A stretch of DNA of 64,000 bases from Nectonema munidae (GCA_030549495.1 JAUIRK010000772.1:62001-126000); one strand, 5' to 3'; counted from the first letter of the stretch, positions 46,517-58,181 are shown. Numbers and translations are program-made. The notes: generated by a model not told the origin, from the letters alone.

Positions 46517-49500
46517 GTATGCAATCTAACTAATTTTATATTAAACCCTCACGGAGATATAGTAAGTAATTCATTTCTTGTTTTTGTTCAAACAAAAACT
46601 CACATTTTTTATTAAATAACTTATGCCGGTTTTGACTGACACACACGATTTCATTTTTTATGGAACTTTTATATCAAATTACATAATCTGCCTTCTTTTT
46701 CTGAAGTGGAATGCGTTAAATAGTTAGTTCCTTATAGATTCTTATTTCTTATTTTTTTAATTAATTAGTATATAGATAAGAAAAAATAGAAGGAGTAAAT
46801 GTATTTACAAGAATTTAAGTTCTCATAAAAGATAACATGAAGGCAATTACTAAAGAAAATGTAAGTATATTTTATCTTTTGTCACATAAAAATAAAAGTA
46901 AGAATAGATATTGATTACTTGTGGTTCGGTTATAGGTGAAAAGCCACTGATAGAAACCTAATCAAATAATACATACGAATGATTTAAAATTGTTTGAAAC
47001 TACAACAACATAGATTTCATTGAAAACTAGTTTTGCTTATGTATATATATATATATTCAAAATAATAGAGAATTTGCATTAGTAAAGTAAGTGTGGACCA
47101 AAATGGGCACAAAGAAACACAACAGTAAATATATCAAATACCTAGATTAAGTTTATAACTAAATTCCATGTGAAATACATTTGTTTTAAAAGAGAAAATT
47201 TCTTGAAAACTTACGTATAAAATAACAAAAATTCAAAGAGACAAAAATTATATTTCTTATATCAGTGTTTCTGAAACTTTTGTCGAAATTTTTTTCAATC
47301 TGAACGAGAGAGTCACCGGTGTATCCTAAAATGAAAATCATCTGCTCTAAACATGTAAATTCCACTGAAAAAGGTAGCAGACGAGTAGTCTTACAAATTC
47401 CGGGCCTCAATTGGTTAAGCTTGTTTTCCCAAAAACACTGTGAAGAAAATCGTAAGGTATCTCTGTCTTTATATATAACGAAACATTACCCTCTGGCACA
47501 CAAGATTAATCATTTATCCTTTTATGTTTTTTAATTAAAAATTTATAAAAACAAAATTTGGTGCTAAATAAATTTTAATTCGATATTGAGCTTTCTAGTT
47601 AGAATTTACATATGTGGACTGGCAAACGATGGTTTCGACCGCTCTTGTCTTCAATGGATCACACTTTGATTGCATTGAAGAATAAAGTGAATTTTAGGGT
47701 GAATATTTCTTATCTAACAAAATTTATTTATTACTTCTTCAATAAAATTACATAATTTTTTAATTGAAATTATAAGTCCAATTAATTTTCTGGTTTAATT
47801 AAAAAATAAAATTTAATTTTAACTAATTGAGTAGATTTAGAATATGGACAAACTAGTTTACTAATTTAATTGACTCAAATACATTTGGGCGTATTTAAAT
47901 ACAAATATTTTTTATGGGAGTATTTCAATTAGAAATACCAATACTTTAAAAATACATTTTGTTCTCTCGCAGGTAAGACAAAACAAAATACCATGCCGAG
48001 AATGCATGAATACTTTTCAAAAAATTTTAATCATAATGATCACATTTTAACACATTTTTATATTTTATACAACCAAATTATGATAAAATGATCTGAAATT
48101 CTAAGATCTAATCATAAAATTTATTTATAAATTTAGCCATGGTCTGACGCAGAAAACTAAGTGTCAGGAGTGGAGCGGCAAGGGGGGAGGATCTGAATAT
48201 AAAAAATTTAATGAGTAGGAAGTCTTTGCAATATGAAGAAGAGTCAGAGGTTAAAAATGATAAACAAAAGGATATTATTGGAAAGAAATCAAAAATTAAT
48301 TTTTCTAGGATAACTTCTGGCAAATTCATTAGCCATTTCAACTGCTTACATTTCTAATCACACATGACATATATACAAGCAAATGAATTGAATTTATTGA
48401 ATTTCTGTAATGAATGGCGAATGCTGCAAACGTTGTCGCCACAAATACAATTTAGTTTACGCCTACATATATTTCAAAACAACTATAAACACATGTGTGT
48501 TGAAAAAATTAACATAAGTAGGGAAAAAATATATCTTTCCATAAACTGAACAGTGGCGTAGCCAAAAAATGGAAGTTGGGGGGCATGCAAGGAATTTAGG
48601 GGGGCAAGCATATTGGAAATAAAATAATTAGTATTTGGGGGTTTGGGGGGGGGGGGCAGAAAAGGTATTTGGGGGGGGGGGGGGGGCTCTGCCCCCGTGC
48701 CCCCCCCCTCTGGTTACGCCCCTGACTGATATGCATGTATTAGAGATGGATTGGATGTGAAATTTTTTGTATCCCCGAATGCGAATGCTGATATCATATT
48801 TGACATTCTGGCTGATGCGAATCTCAGAATTGATTTTTTTGCGGAGCGGATATCATGCTTGCTATTCTGAGCAAAAGCAAGTTTTAAACTTCTTAACAAT
48901 TTTAGGGAGAAGATGTCAATGTAGATGTGTTATCATAAAGATGTATTTATCATAACAATTTTGGATAGAGTAAACATTTTATAATTCTGAAAAAAAACTT
49001 TGCGCTATATAGAAAAAAGAAAAATGTGGATGCGGATGTTATTACGGATGTTGAAACTTAAATGATCCGCGGATGTTAAGAGGATGTACTAATTTTTGCG
49101 GATATCCAATACATCTTTACTATATATATGGGAAAAGAGAGGAAAGAAAAAAACAATTTAATGAGTTTGAAGTCTTTGCAATATGAGGGAGAGTCAGAGG
49201 TAAAAAATGATGAACAAAAGGATTGCAAGGAACAGACAAGGAGAAGGGAGTGGGAGATTTGCATGGATCCAAAATCTGATATACATTAATCTAGTTTAAT
49301 TTACTAATACTTAGAATACTATATTTTTTCCTGATATTTCTAGGATGTCCATTTTCAATGAATTTTAAAGCTATCTTTTCCTTGACTTGTAATTTTTTAA
49401 AAGAAATAAAATTAGTCTTGTTTTGGTGGTTAGCTTACTTTTGATATCATAGACATACCCTAAGAATATAAAGGTGTTTTTAAAGAGTTCCGCATAATCA

Positions 49501-52500
49501 AGATTAAGTGACAACAAATCTTGCTTGCTTTCAACAAAGCAAGACTACACCAATGTTAGCATTGAACGTATCAACTCTTTTCAGATGGTTGCCAATCAAT
49601 GATGTCATAAAGATTAAAAAGAGAGTGCCAATGTTCATGATAATTTGATAAAAACTAGTCCACAGGTTCGAAGAAGAATCCAGATAGATGAAGAAAGAAA
49701 ATCTAGAGGCAAAAAGAATCTCCACAGAAATTGAAAATATATTGCCAAAATATGGAGTATATATAGGGAATAGATTTTAGTGAATTATTTTCTAGATTTA
49801 GAACCTCTATAAAAAAATTAAAATAAGGGTCGCCATTTTAATTTGAACAAGCTTTTGTCTCGGTGCAAGAAAAAGGAATGAACGACTACCTTATAGATAA
49901 ATAAATGTGAAAATTGGGATATCTAAATTAATTTCAGTTATATCATACTAAACAACAAAATTTCAAAGATAAACACCAAATGTAGATAGAGGTCACATGG
50001 ATAAAGGATTATACTTGTTGCTTAAAGGATAGCGGATTATCCGATTGTAGTTTATATTTAATTTTTTTTCCATTTTCCAAATTCTCTATGCAATTTCTTT
50101 ATCGTGAAATAAATTATATTCCCTTAAATTCTATATTCCTTGAAACATTTTCTTCCAAGGGAAAAAATTTGGTAAAAATTAATTTTTAAATTTGTCAGAG
50201 TAAAAAGCTGATCTTCTTACTAACATTTGTGAATAGACAGAATGGATTGGCATTTCTTTTTGCTGAAATCATTTTTTTAACCTCCATTGTATTATTGATT
50301 TTAGGTGTTAAAAGGCGTTTCGATATTCATTTGTGAAATGATAGACGCAATTGAGATTTTTCCTGGAAGCATTTCACTTCATTTTGCATTAATTATGCGT
50401 GTTAAATGCGTTCTATTTGAAAATGTTCATTTTTTCTTACATTAAAACGTATCCGCCACGCGTGTAGTTCTTATTTGAAGTAACATTCTTTTTACAACGG
50501 AAGTTTATAAATTTTAACATTTTTTTGTATTTTTTATTGAAAAAAAATTAATATTTTGTTTTTACTTTCTCTCCGAAAAATAGAATTTTCGTATCTAAAA
50601 AGTATTTTCATATCTGATCGCTGAAATTGTCATCACTCATCATAGCAACCAATTTAAAATTTCAAAAAATGCATTAAATTTGTTTAGTTTGATAAAACCA
50701 CGGAGCTCTTAACAAAATATATCAAAACTGAACGAGGGTGTCATTGATATCTAGTTTAGGCATTGCCTTCTCAAATTTATGTATTTTTATTGGTATCCAT
50801 AAAGAAGGTTTTTCATATATCATTTAAAGTTTATTGAAATATAGTTGAAAAATTTAATTTCTTTATTTAATTTGAAATAATATTATTTGTTTATTATCAA
50901 TCCCTCATAACTTTTAGGCACTAATGACATATTACTATCTTAAATTCTGTTACTTATATGTTTACAGGGTTCGCAGTCAAGTTCTTGAATAAAACTTCCT
51001 AACGCTTCCATGATTTTCATACTAAATTCTTCGACATCTACTGATATTTCAGTTGGATTTTTCATTTACATAAGCTTTTTGCATTGTTATATTTGACCTA
51101 TAGTTTTGAAAGCACTTAAATTCCACAAAAACTTTGGATGGATGGAAGATACAAACAGAACTAATAACTGCATTATTGATACTACCAAAAGGTTAATCTG
51201 TATTACCAAAAAATATTTTTTATTATTTTCTTTTATGAAAAGCAAAATAAAGAAGAAAAGGCAGAAATCACTTTAGTTTTGATGGATTGTGTTTTAAACA
51301 AAGATTGAATTTCAATTTGCTTGCATATTTTCCAGTTTAAAATTTGCGAAAAATAAGATCAACAAAATTTGTGGTACCCAACTGAAGGGTCGCGACCCCA
51401 ACTAGGGTTGAAATAAATTATACTTATGTAATTTATTTCAAGCAGAAATCAGATATTTTTAGAATTTGAAAAATAAACTCTATCAATGTCATTATAAAAT
51501 TAAGTGTATACTATAAAATATATAACTATGCTTTTTGTGATATACTCCATTATGTAAGAAAAACTGTACTTTCAATGGTCTAAATCTGTTTTATTACATT
51601 TTGTGCTTTCGTTGTCCACATTTTATGTTGTATACAATGAGAAATCCAGAGGGATCAAATCCTTCTCTAACTAGTTCACTCTTGTTACTTATCTCCTTAG
51701 ACCAGCTTCAAATCTTACACTCTATAAAAGAGCAGGACATAATGTTATGAATATTCCTGATCTAGAAGAAAAATGTCTAATCCGCGGTCCACTTAAACAT
51801 TTTTGTGTGCTGGTGTCGTCTAAATCTTGAAAAAATTGTTCATGTGCGTTCAAGAACAATGATATTTTCATTTGTAAGTCAAACATAAAATCCTTGAAGT
51901 ATCTGATTAGTGAACCTTTATCTTTTACGGCAACCATATAGTGTTTCTAGAGAAATAGAAGTATAATATATATATATAACTCAATGTTTATGCTCTCATG
52001 TTTTGCTCAGAATATTTTTCTCATGTGCCTTCCTAAGATTAATTACATGTGTCATTTGTAAAAAAGTAGAAGTAGCTGGTGATATTACTTAGGTCTTTTC
52101 TGCTAATATTGCTTTAATTCTTTTATATTGAATTGGTGTGCTGTAAGTATTCCTATAATATTTATTTCATAATAATTTTGCTCTCATTATCGCTAAATTT
52201 TGGAACAGCTAAAAAATCTTTTGTTTTTGGGATATTTTATCGTTAATATATTTAATTCCACATATTTTTCCTTAAATTGCTGAAAATACTAGCAAAAGCA
52301 TATATTAGTTCAAATTTTGCAAAAAGCCTTTCTCCGTTTAATAGATTAGAATATATTTATGAAGAGGTCAGCGACTTAGATTGAGGAAAAAATGGGGCCG
52401 CCAGCGTGGAAAGGTTGGGAACCACTGGTTTAGATCCTCGATGGGCACATAATAGGATAAAAAGAGTCATACAATTTTTTTTGATTTAATCTCATATTTT

Positions 52501-55500
52501 TACAGAAAAAGCCCAAATTAACAAAAAAACCAATCCTTTTCATCGATGCGTTTTCTGTATTCTTGGGAAAATATGTTCTTTAGTTAAAAAGCTTTTCCAA
52601 CTGGTTAATGTACACACACACACTCAAAATTAGTTTAGAGAACATGTAGTTAATCATAAGAGCGACACCAGATTGAGCAAAGAGCTGCATGGGGTAGCGA
52701 AATGCGGCATTGGCATTTGCCCACTACTGGTCTAGACCATCATTGCTGCCTTTCCTGTTAACGGCACAATTCGTTAATTACACGCAAGCAAATTTGTCGC
52801 TGAAAAAACATCGTTTTCTTCCTCATCTAATCGCCATGCCAATCATCAATGCACTTCTTGCACTCACTACTAAGCTAATAACATAACATCGCATCGTGTG
52901 AAAAGAATGTAAAATGTGAATTAATCCAGCGTTAAGCTTATGATTGATAGTACAAAAGTAGGAATTTCGATTAGGTAAAAATCATGTCTTTCCAATAAAA
53001 ATCAAGGCGGTATTTGAAGATTCGCAAAAAGGCGGAATCAACAAAATGCTTAGGGAGATTATTATCCTCCTCGTTTATAATTCTATTCGAAAATGAGGCC
53101 TTGAGAAAAAGTTTTGTGCATCTCGTTTTCATAAATTTTTTTCAATGGTTTCTTGAATCTCCCCGAGAAAAAACAGGTAAAACAGTAGCGTTTACGTCCA
53201 TGCATTTGTTGATTACCGTGATGATGATATCATTATGTGTTTGTACGTGTATGTTAAAGATGGCAAAGATGATTTATGTAGTCTTTCGCTTATAATCTCA
53301 TTTTTCAAGTGCTTTTATTTTTTGGTAACAAGCATTAGCACTTTTTCTAAATTTTTCATATATTTTGTACGCGTTGGATGGGATATTACAAGAATATTCC
53401 AGGTGTGGCGCGTATCAGGGCTTCATATAATGGTTGTGCTATTCCAGTATCGAATACAGTGAAGTGTCTAAAGCAGTTGTTCCCAACTGGGGGTCCATGG
53501 AAGAATTTGAAGGGGTCCATGGAAATTCTACTTCAAACTACTTATGCTGAATCTCCTTTAATATACTTCTATTTTCCAAATCAATGTAAATATATATATT
53601 TAGAGCTTTTTTAAATAAATATTTTCTTCCCTTTTCTAAAGTTTCATATTTTGAATGTTTATATATCCTTTTTATTAGTTACAATATTTTTGAAAAATCT
53701 ATATTTTAATTGAAAAAAATTTTTATTCACATTTTATGTCAGGCTTTACGATTTCTCTGATTTCATATGAATACGATTACTCAGATGACTACAATCATTT
53801 TTTGCATAAAAATCTTTGATTAATTTTGTTGGCTCAAACTATTCTGTTGTAGGGGTCCACAGGTAAATAAAAGTGACTAAAAAAGTGGGAACGGGATAAA
53901 AAAGGTTGGGAACCACTGCTCTAAAGACTTGAAAAAAAGATTGAATAAGCTTTTGAAAGAGCTTTCGAAAAATGAGCTTCAAAACGCAAAGTTTTATCGA
54001 CAGTGACCCCAAGATCGGTAATAAAGTCAACTCGTAATACGTAATAAGTGACAATACATTATTTTTTGAGCCAATTTGAAGGTGACTACATTTAGAGAAG
54101 TTGAGATCCATACCCCAAGTGTTGCACCATTCGTACAGAGCAAAGAGATCACTTTGTAAAGTCTTTTGAGATGTGTTAGTTGAAGCGCAGTAAATTTTAA
54201 GAACGTCTGCAAATAGTTTCAAATGAGAATCAATTTTGGAGGGCAAGTCGTTTATGTATAAATTGGATAACAAAGGTCGAAGTACACTACCTTATATAAC
54301 AGCACTTGTTACATCGATTAAACTTGATGACTGTCCATTGATTCTTTATGAAAGATTCATCCATTTTAAAACTTTGTATTTATGCCATACGCTTTTATTT
54401 TTTTGAGTAAATAGTTGTAGGCAGTAACGTAGCTAGAAATTCCCATTTGGAGGGTCCAAATGGGGCACTAATATACATGCGTACCTACTGGCTTTGTCTA
54501 AAATTAAAGCATCAAATGCTGCTGATAACAACTCTTCTCTTTGTGTTTATAAGCTCCTTTCCCTACTTGTGTCTTTCTATTTCTTTGTTAAGTTTTTGCA
54601 TTTTATCATGGTTACTGTTTCTTATCTTCGTTTCTCATAGCAAAGAGAAATTTTTTATCGTAAATCTGCTTTTTCATTACAGGTTTATTAAGGCCCATCT
54701 TAACAAAGTTAACAGTTTAATCGTTACCATCAATGATTTTTCAATATTTTGATTTTATTTGCCTTGTATTGTTAGTATGAGCCCATTGTCAAAAATAAAT
54801 TCATTATTTCATTTCAATTTTTAAATTTCAATTTTTTAATGGTGGGGCCCGGCCCCAAGTGCCCCATATTTGTTTGCAATTTATTCATGGCAAAAAAATA
54901 TTAAAAATATGAAAACATAGGTAATTAGTGATTCTAAAAGACATAATACAGCTGTCGTATTCTCTGAAGACTTTTAGCAAAATTGCAAAAAAATTAAATA
55001 GATTTCGGCCCACCTATAAGAAATTTCTGGATCCGTCACTGCTTGTAGACTTGTTTTTACATCTAGGGAGCTGAGTTTGCCATACCCAATTTCTTCGTTA
55101 ATTACTAAATAATTCATTGTAAAAGAACTATTGAGCCCAGGATTTCCATTTGGTGGGTCACTTGTGGTGCTTGAAAAGACGCTTGAAAATTAATGCTTAA
55201 AAATATCAGCTTTTTCGGTATTAGTTTCTAGTAAATTCCGGTTAAGATCTGTTAAAAGAGAGTAATTGAGGTTTTTTTCTTAAATTTAAGTAGCTCCAGA
55301 AGCTTTTAGGTTTTAAGTGAAATGTCTTTTTCAAAAGACCTTTTTGCTTTCCTTGTCTCAAGCCTTAATGCATTTGAGGTTTTCCTGAATTCAGAGCATA
55401 AAATAGGATCTCTATACTTTCTTTACTTTTTATATAGAATATATACACTTCTTTTTATATGAAGATAGAGTAAGGTGATTCAGGTATAGGCTGCGTTTCT

Positions 55501-56570
55501 TCCTGTGTTTCGCGAAGCGTATGTTTGGTGCAATTGTTTGATTCAGAATATCCATAAAGAATATATAGAAATCCATAAAACTATTATTGTGGAAATCGCA
55601 TCGAACGGATGAAAACTCTTTTTTCATATTAACGTTGTTGCCTTTCGTACGTTGAGTTTCTTTGCAAAGGAAGAAATGATTTCAGTATTGGAGATAATTT
55701 TAAATGTTAGTGGGTAATGGTCGCTACCACGAAGTGGCGGTAAGATAGATACACTTAAGATCTCGGTAGGAGAGTTCATTATTAATAGATCTAAGACACT
55801 TTCTTTCCCGAAGTAGTAAATTCTTATAGCATTCTTTATCAGTGAAATAGGTTATTAGAAGCCAAAAATTCTAAAAACATATTTCCTGAGGAATTTACTT
55901 TAGAATATAAAATTAGTTGCTGATTCCAGCTTATTGAAGGATAGTTGTAGTCGTCATTAAATATCATAAAAAACTTTGAAAACATCTTTCTTTCTTCTCC
56001 AAGAAAACTATTTTTATTTCATTGCGTTTGCACCCACTCTATTCATTTATGTTACTTTTGACAATTTAATGAAGTGTCTTGAAAAATGTATAATAAGATT
56101 CTCAAGTCTTTCAACTGGGATAAATATAAGGAATGCGTTATGGAGAGCATCCAATTTCATGATTTAGGGTTCGTTGACGTCACTTGTATGTTTAAGGTAA
56201 AAGAAGGAATAAAAGAACGAAGAAAGAAAACGAGATTCAGTTGAGTCATAAAAGGTGCAGAACGGCGTTCACCGAAGAACAAATAGAGAAGTTGAAAGAA
56301 GCTTTCACCAAAAATCCGTATTTAACGGAAAAAAGGAAAAAATTCTTAGCTGTAGAACTTGATCTCAAAGAAAATCAAGTAAGATTCGTGATGACGGGTG
56401 AACATGCTACGTTTAATTGAGCAACACTTTTTTCAATTTAGGTCAAAATTTGGTTTCAAAACAAAAGAGCCAAGATAAAGCAATCTGCATCCATGAACAA
56501 AAGTATTTGTGACACTTTGGCATCGCAAAATACATTTAGGCGTAAAGTGCCAATCATAAATTTTTTTTGA
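46231..56570 (+). CDS. en: Engrailed-class homeobox transcription factor, three exons
   Basis: Nuclear DNA-binding regulator. Exons: 46231-46516, 56197-56378 and 56442-56570; about 198 residues. Seen: an eh1-like motif (FSIEKLL, residues 25-31), the motif by which this family recruits Groucho; an eh2 motif with its tryptophan (W83) followed by STRYSDRPSSG; a basic linker; and a homeodomain at about 113-172 with RTAF, helix-3 core KIWFQNKRAKIK, W48, F49, Q50, N51 and the engrailed-type K52. The frame stays open across both junctions: donor AG/GTATGC, acceptor TTTAAG/GT; then donor CAA/GTAAG, acceptor TTTAG/GTC. Intron 1 is 9.7 kb, intron 2 is 63 bp. The start is the first in-frame ATG (purine at -3, G at +4); the frame is open back to 46153, so an upstream exon is possible. 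Only 27 residues follow the homeodomain; eh5 is weak at best. The N-terminus is short for the family, so this may be a divergent paralogue. Family assignment is firm. Confidence 0.9.
47215..47437 (-). CDS. Possible exon of an unknown gene inside engrailed intron 1
   Basis: Minus strand: acceptor ATTTTCTTCACAG, then 74 open codons (CFWENKLNQLRPGICKTTRL, LEQMIFILGYTGDSLVQIEK, NFDKSFRNTDIRN) and a perfect donor GTAAGT at 47214. Both splice signals fit well and base composition is above background. I do not recognise the protein and see no partner exon. Confidence 0.3.
48195..48310 (+). repeat. Local duplication, copy 1 (partner 49140-49260)
   Basis: AATTTAATGAGTAGGAAGTC and TTTGCAATATGAAGAAGAGT, CAGAGGTTAAAAATGATAAA recur with few changes at 49152. 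Both read NLMSxKSLQYExESEVKNDxQKD on the plus strand. Open in that frame on both copies. Confidence 0.6.
48551..48724. mobile_element. MITE with CAGTGGCGTAGCC / GGTTACGCCCCTG ends
   Basis: Inverted ends CAGTGGCGTAGCCA and CAGGGGCGTAACCA around G-rich then C-rich homopolymer runs. The ends look hAT-like; no clean duplication at the flanks. Confidence 0.65.
49140..49260 (+). repeat. Local duplication, copy 2
   Basis: Partner of 48195-48310; reads NNLMSLKSLQYEGESEVKND and continues EQKDCKEQTRRREWEICMD before a stop. 48730-49090 between them has repeated GGATG and GCGGAT phrases of unknown origin. Confidence 0.6.
49270..51370. other. Engrailed intron 1: no repeat or gene named
   Basis: AT-rich. 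Minus frame 49725-49531 is hydrophobic (SFYQIIMNIGTLFLIFMTSL) but matches no family firmly. Confidence 0.4.
51371..52431. mobile_element. Degraded hAT-like element
   Basis: Left GTGGTACCCAACTGAAGGGT with GCGACCCC, right (inverted) CAGTGGTTCCCAACCTTTCC. The interior minus frame 51937-51722 (LQMKISLFLNAHEQFFQDLD) is not recognisable as transposase. Confidence 0.45.
52640..53470. promoter_or_regulatory. Less AT-rich unique block in engrailed intron 1
   Basis: Contains TTAATTAC at about 52776, GTTAAC at 52760 and mixed sequence without repeat signs; homeodomain-type TAAT cores are present but common by chance. Candidate enhancer by position and composition only. Confidence 0.25.
53474..53918. 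mobile_element. hAT MITE with 8-bp duplication
   Basis: Ends CAGTTGTTCCCAACTGGGGG and, inverted, CAGTGGTTCCCAACCTTTTT; GGGGTCCA inside both ends. Flanks GTCTAAAG and CTCTAAAG agree at 7 of 8. It abuts the LINE at 53919. Confidence 0.85.
53919..55965 (-). mobile_element. LINE remnant: endonuclease and RT pieces
   Basis: Minus strand: near 55960 DDYNYPSISWNQQL, then VLDLLIMNSPTEILSVSI and LPPLRGSDHYPLTFK, the apurinic endonuclease end (DYNYP, SDH). Near 54270 LSNLYINDLPSKIDSHLKLF, then LQSDLFALYEWCNTWGMDLN and FSKCSHLQIGS, the CR1/Jockey-type RT. The catalytic F-A-D-D is FADV here. Many stops; a MITE sits at 54422-55041. Confidence 0.8.
54422..55041. mobile_element. hAT-type MITE inside the LINE
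   Basis: Ends CAGTAACGTAGCTAGAAATT and, inverted, CAGTGACGGATCCAGAAATT. Flanks GTTGTAGG and CTTGTAGA agree at 6 of 8. Inner GGTCCAAATGGGGC and GGCCCCAAGTGCCCC mirror each other. LINE text resumes on the far side. Confidence 0.8.
56197..56570 (+). CDS. en: Engrailed-class gene exons 2 and 3 (homeodomain)
   Basis: Exon 2 (56197-56378) supplies the basic linker and homeodomain positions 1-44; exon 3 (56442-56570) supplies positions 45-60 and the C-terminal tail, ending in TGA. The intron therefore splits the homeodomain between Q44 and V45. It is 63 bp with donor GTAAGA and acceptor TTTCAATTTAG. Alternative acceptors nearer the homeobox (for example 56241) give the wrong phase for exon 1, so 56197 is preferred. 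AATAAA-like hexamers follow near 56627. Confidence 0.88.
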
Positions 56571-57065
56571 ATTAATATATTTAACATCACAAATACAATA
56601 ATTTATTATACTTGATTAAAAATTATAAATAAATATTCCTGCGTGCATGTATAATGTATATGCATTTACAAAGGAGACACTTATTGTCAATATCGATACG
56701 ATACTTTCATCTATTTACTTTTGAATCAATATATTAATAATATTTAATGTCAATACGAAAACCTTGTCGAAACAAAAACTGTAAATGCTTAAGTTATAAA
56801 TATCTTCCTGTTTTATATTTAATATATCGAGTTTATTGAGTTATACCGCACAGTTGAGGATGTTGAGAAGTGCAAGGAACTATAAAACTCTATCACTGCT
56901 CAATTTTTATTCCTTTTAATATTTATATGTACATGAATATTTTTAGAGTACTTCATTTATTATATCGTTTTTTCCATTTAAATTTTCATTTTCCATCTTT
57001 ATTTTTAAAATAAAGTTTCATTCTTCCTATTTTACAATTTATGTTCAAACTTTTTTAGTTAGCCT
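56571..57065 (+). other. 3' flank of the engrailed-class gene
   Basis: AT-rich; AATAAA-type hexamers near 56627 and 57009 may serve as poly(A) signals. Nothing else seen. Confidence 0.45.
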
Positions 57066-57190
57066 TACCGCATCTATAGAGAACAACAATCTTCCACAGC
57101 TTGACAGATGGTAATGATAGTCACGATTGTGAATCGAACCCAGACCATCTGGATCAATGCCCTACGCTCCTACCACTAGACCAACCTGCC
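57066..57190 (-). repeat. tRNA-derived SINE, family 2
   Basis: In reverse: GGCAGGTTGGTCTAGTGGTA (A box TGGTCTAGTGG), then GGTCTGGGTTCGATTCACAA (B box), followed by a non-tRNA body with CATCTGTCAAGCTGTGG. Matches 10790-10905. Confidence 0.75.
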
Positions 57191-57339
57191 AAAAACATTT
57201 ACAAAAAAATTGTAAAATACTTTTACTCAGTTTATATTCCATTATTATGAAATTATATTTTCGCTGACCTATCGTAGACGACATTGCTACATCTGTGGCT
57301 TAGCTTTTTAAATTTTTTACATTTGAAATGAAGAAAAGG

Positions 57340-57487
57340 AGTGTGAGTAGGCTTGGTTAGATACTGGGTTTCGATAACTCAAGGTCTTGGGTTCGATCCC
57401 GTATCAAGCCTACTTTCTTCATAGTTCAATACAAGCGGCGCAATTGTGCCTTCTCGATGAAAAGACCCCACGGTACCTTTTCCTTTG
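57340..57487 (+). repeat. tRNA-derived SINE, family 1, best copy
   Basis: GTGTGAGTAGGCTTGGTTAG (A box), AACTCAAGGTCTTGGGTTCG and ATCCC (B box), CAAGCCTACTTTCTTCATAG, ACAAGCGGCGCAATTGTGCC (a palindrome-like block), then CCCCACGGTACCTTTTCC tail. Confidence 0.85.
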
Positions 57488-57489
57488 CC

Positions 57490-58180
57490 TACTAACCATT
57501 ATCATAACAACAAGTGGAGACAAAACCTTTCTACAATCTTATAACGTGAACTGAAATTAATTGACTCCATAAAAATGTACTTAATTCATTTTAAAAAGCA
57601 AAACTATTAAACGATTGCTTCAAATATTTAAGAATTGGTCTTAGCTTATCATGAACATTTTGACACTGATAGAAAGGCCAGTTTCCACAAAGATGTTTTA
57701 TGATTTAATCTTCTTATTGTTTGCTTAACATTTTTACATTAACTTTCAATAATCAGGATTTAAATGCAGTCTCATTTTTAAAAATGGATGCTAAGCCAAA
57801 AATGATATAGTTCCCACTTCAATCAAAAATATTGACTTGTCTAGTGTATCTATTTGAATAACGAATTTATTTCTTCAAAATATATTAAATATGTATATAA
57901 AGTAAACAAAAGACAAAATGCAAACTTATAAAAGCTGGAAGAAGGTTTTCGTAAAAATAACCACATCAACCGTACCAAACAACACTATAATCTGTGCAAA
58001 AAATATGAGCATATACTAAGGAAATATTGCAGTGTATTTACAAAAAAAATGTTTGAAATGTAAACAAGAGCACACATGAAGATAATGCTGATTATAAATA
58101 CGGAAGTCTTTCTCTCAGCTCTTAAGCGCTCGTTAAGAATGTTGTAGAGGAACTCTAGTGTAAAGATATAAGTAGAGACG
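57490..58180. other. Space between the converging engrailed-class and ADAMTS genes
   Basis: AT-rich; would contain the ADAMTS 3'UTR. TTTATT (reverse of AATAAA) at about 57864 could be its poly(A) signal. Confidence 0.35.
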
Positions 58181-58181
58181 T

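Larger units (their letters stand above)
46517..56196 (+). other. Intron 1 of the engrailed-class gene, mobile-element rich
   Basis: 9,680 bp between donor GTATGC and acceptor TTTAAG. It holds a possible antisense exon (47215-47437), a local duplication (48200/49160), three or four hAT-type MITEs, a LINE remnant and a less AT-rich unique block (52700-53470). Developmental genes often keep enhancers in such introns, but no site here is proven. Confidence 0.8.

Noticed and set aside
56241-56378. Homeobox exon starting at the nearer TTCAG acceptor (56241)
   Set aside because: Its phase does not fit the exon 1 donor; the acceptor before 56197 fits and adds the expected basic linker.
57120-57186. 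Possible true tRNA gene on the minus strand
   Set aside because: A and B boxes are present but the acceptor stem does not close, and a non-tRNA body follows that is shared with 10790-10905; it is a SINE head.
57345-57405. Possible tRNA gene on the plus strand
   Set aside because: The same head with the same 3' body occurs several times in the window, so it is a SINE family and not a tRNA gene.
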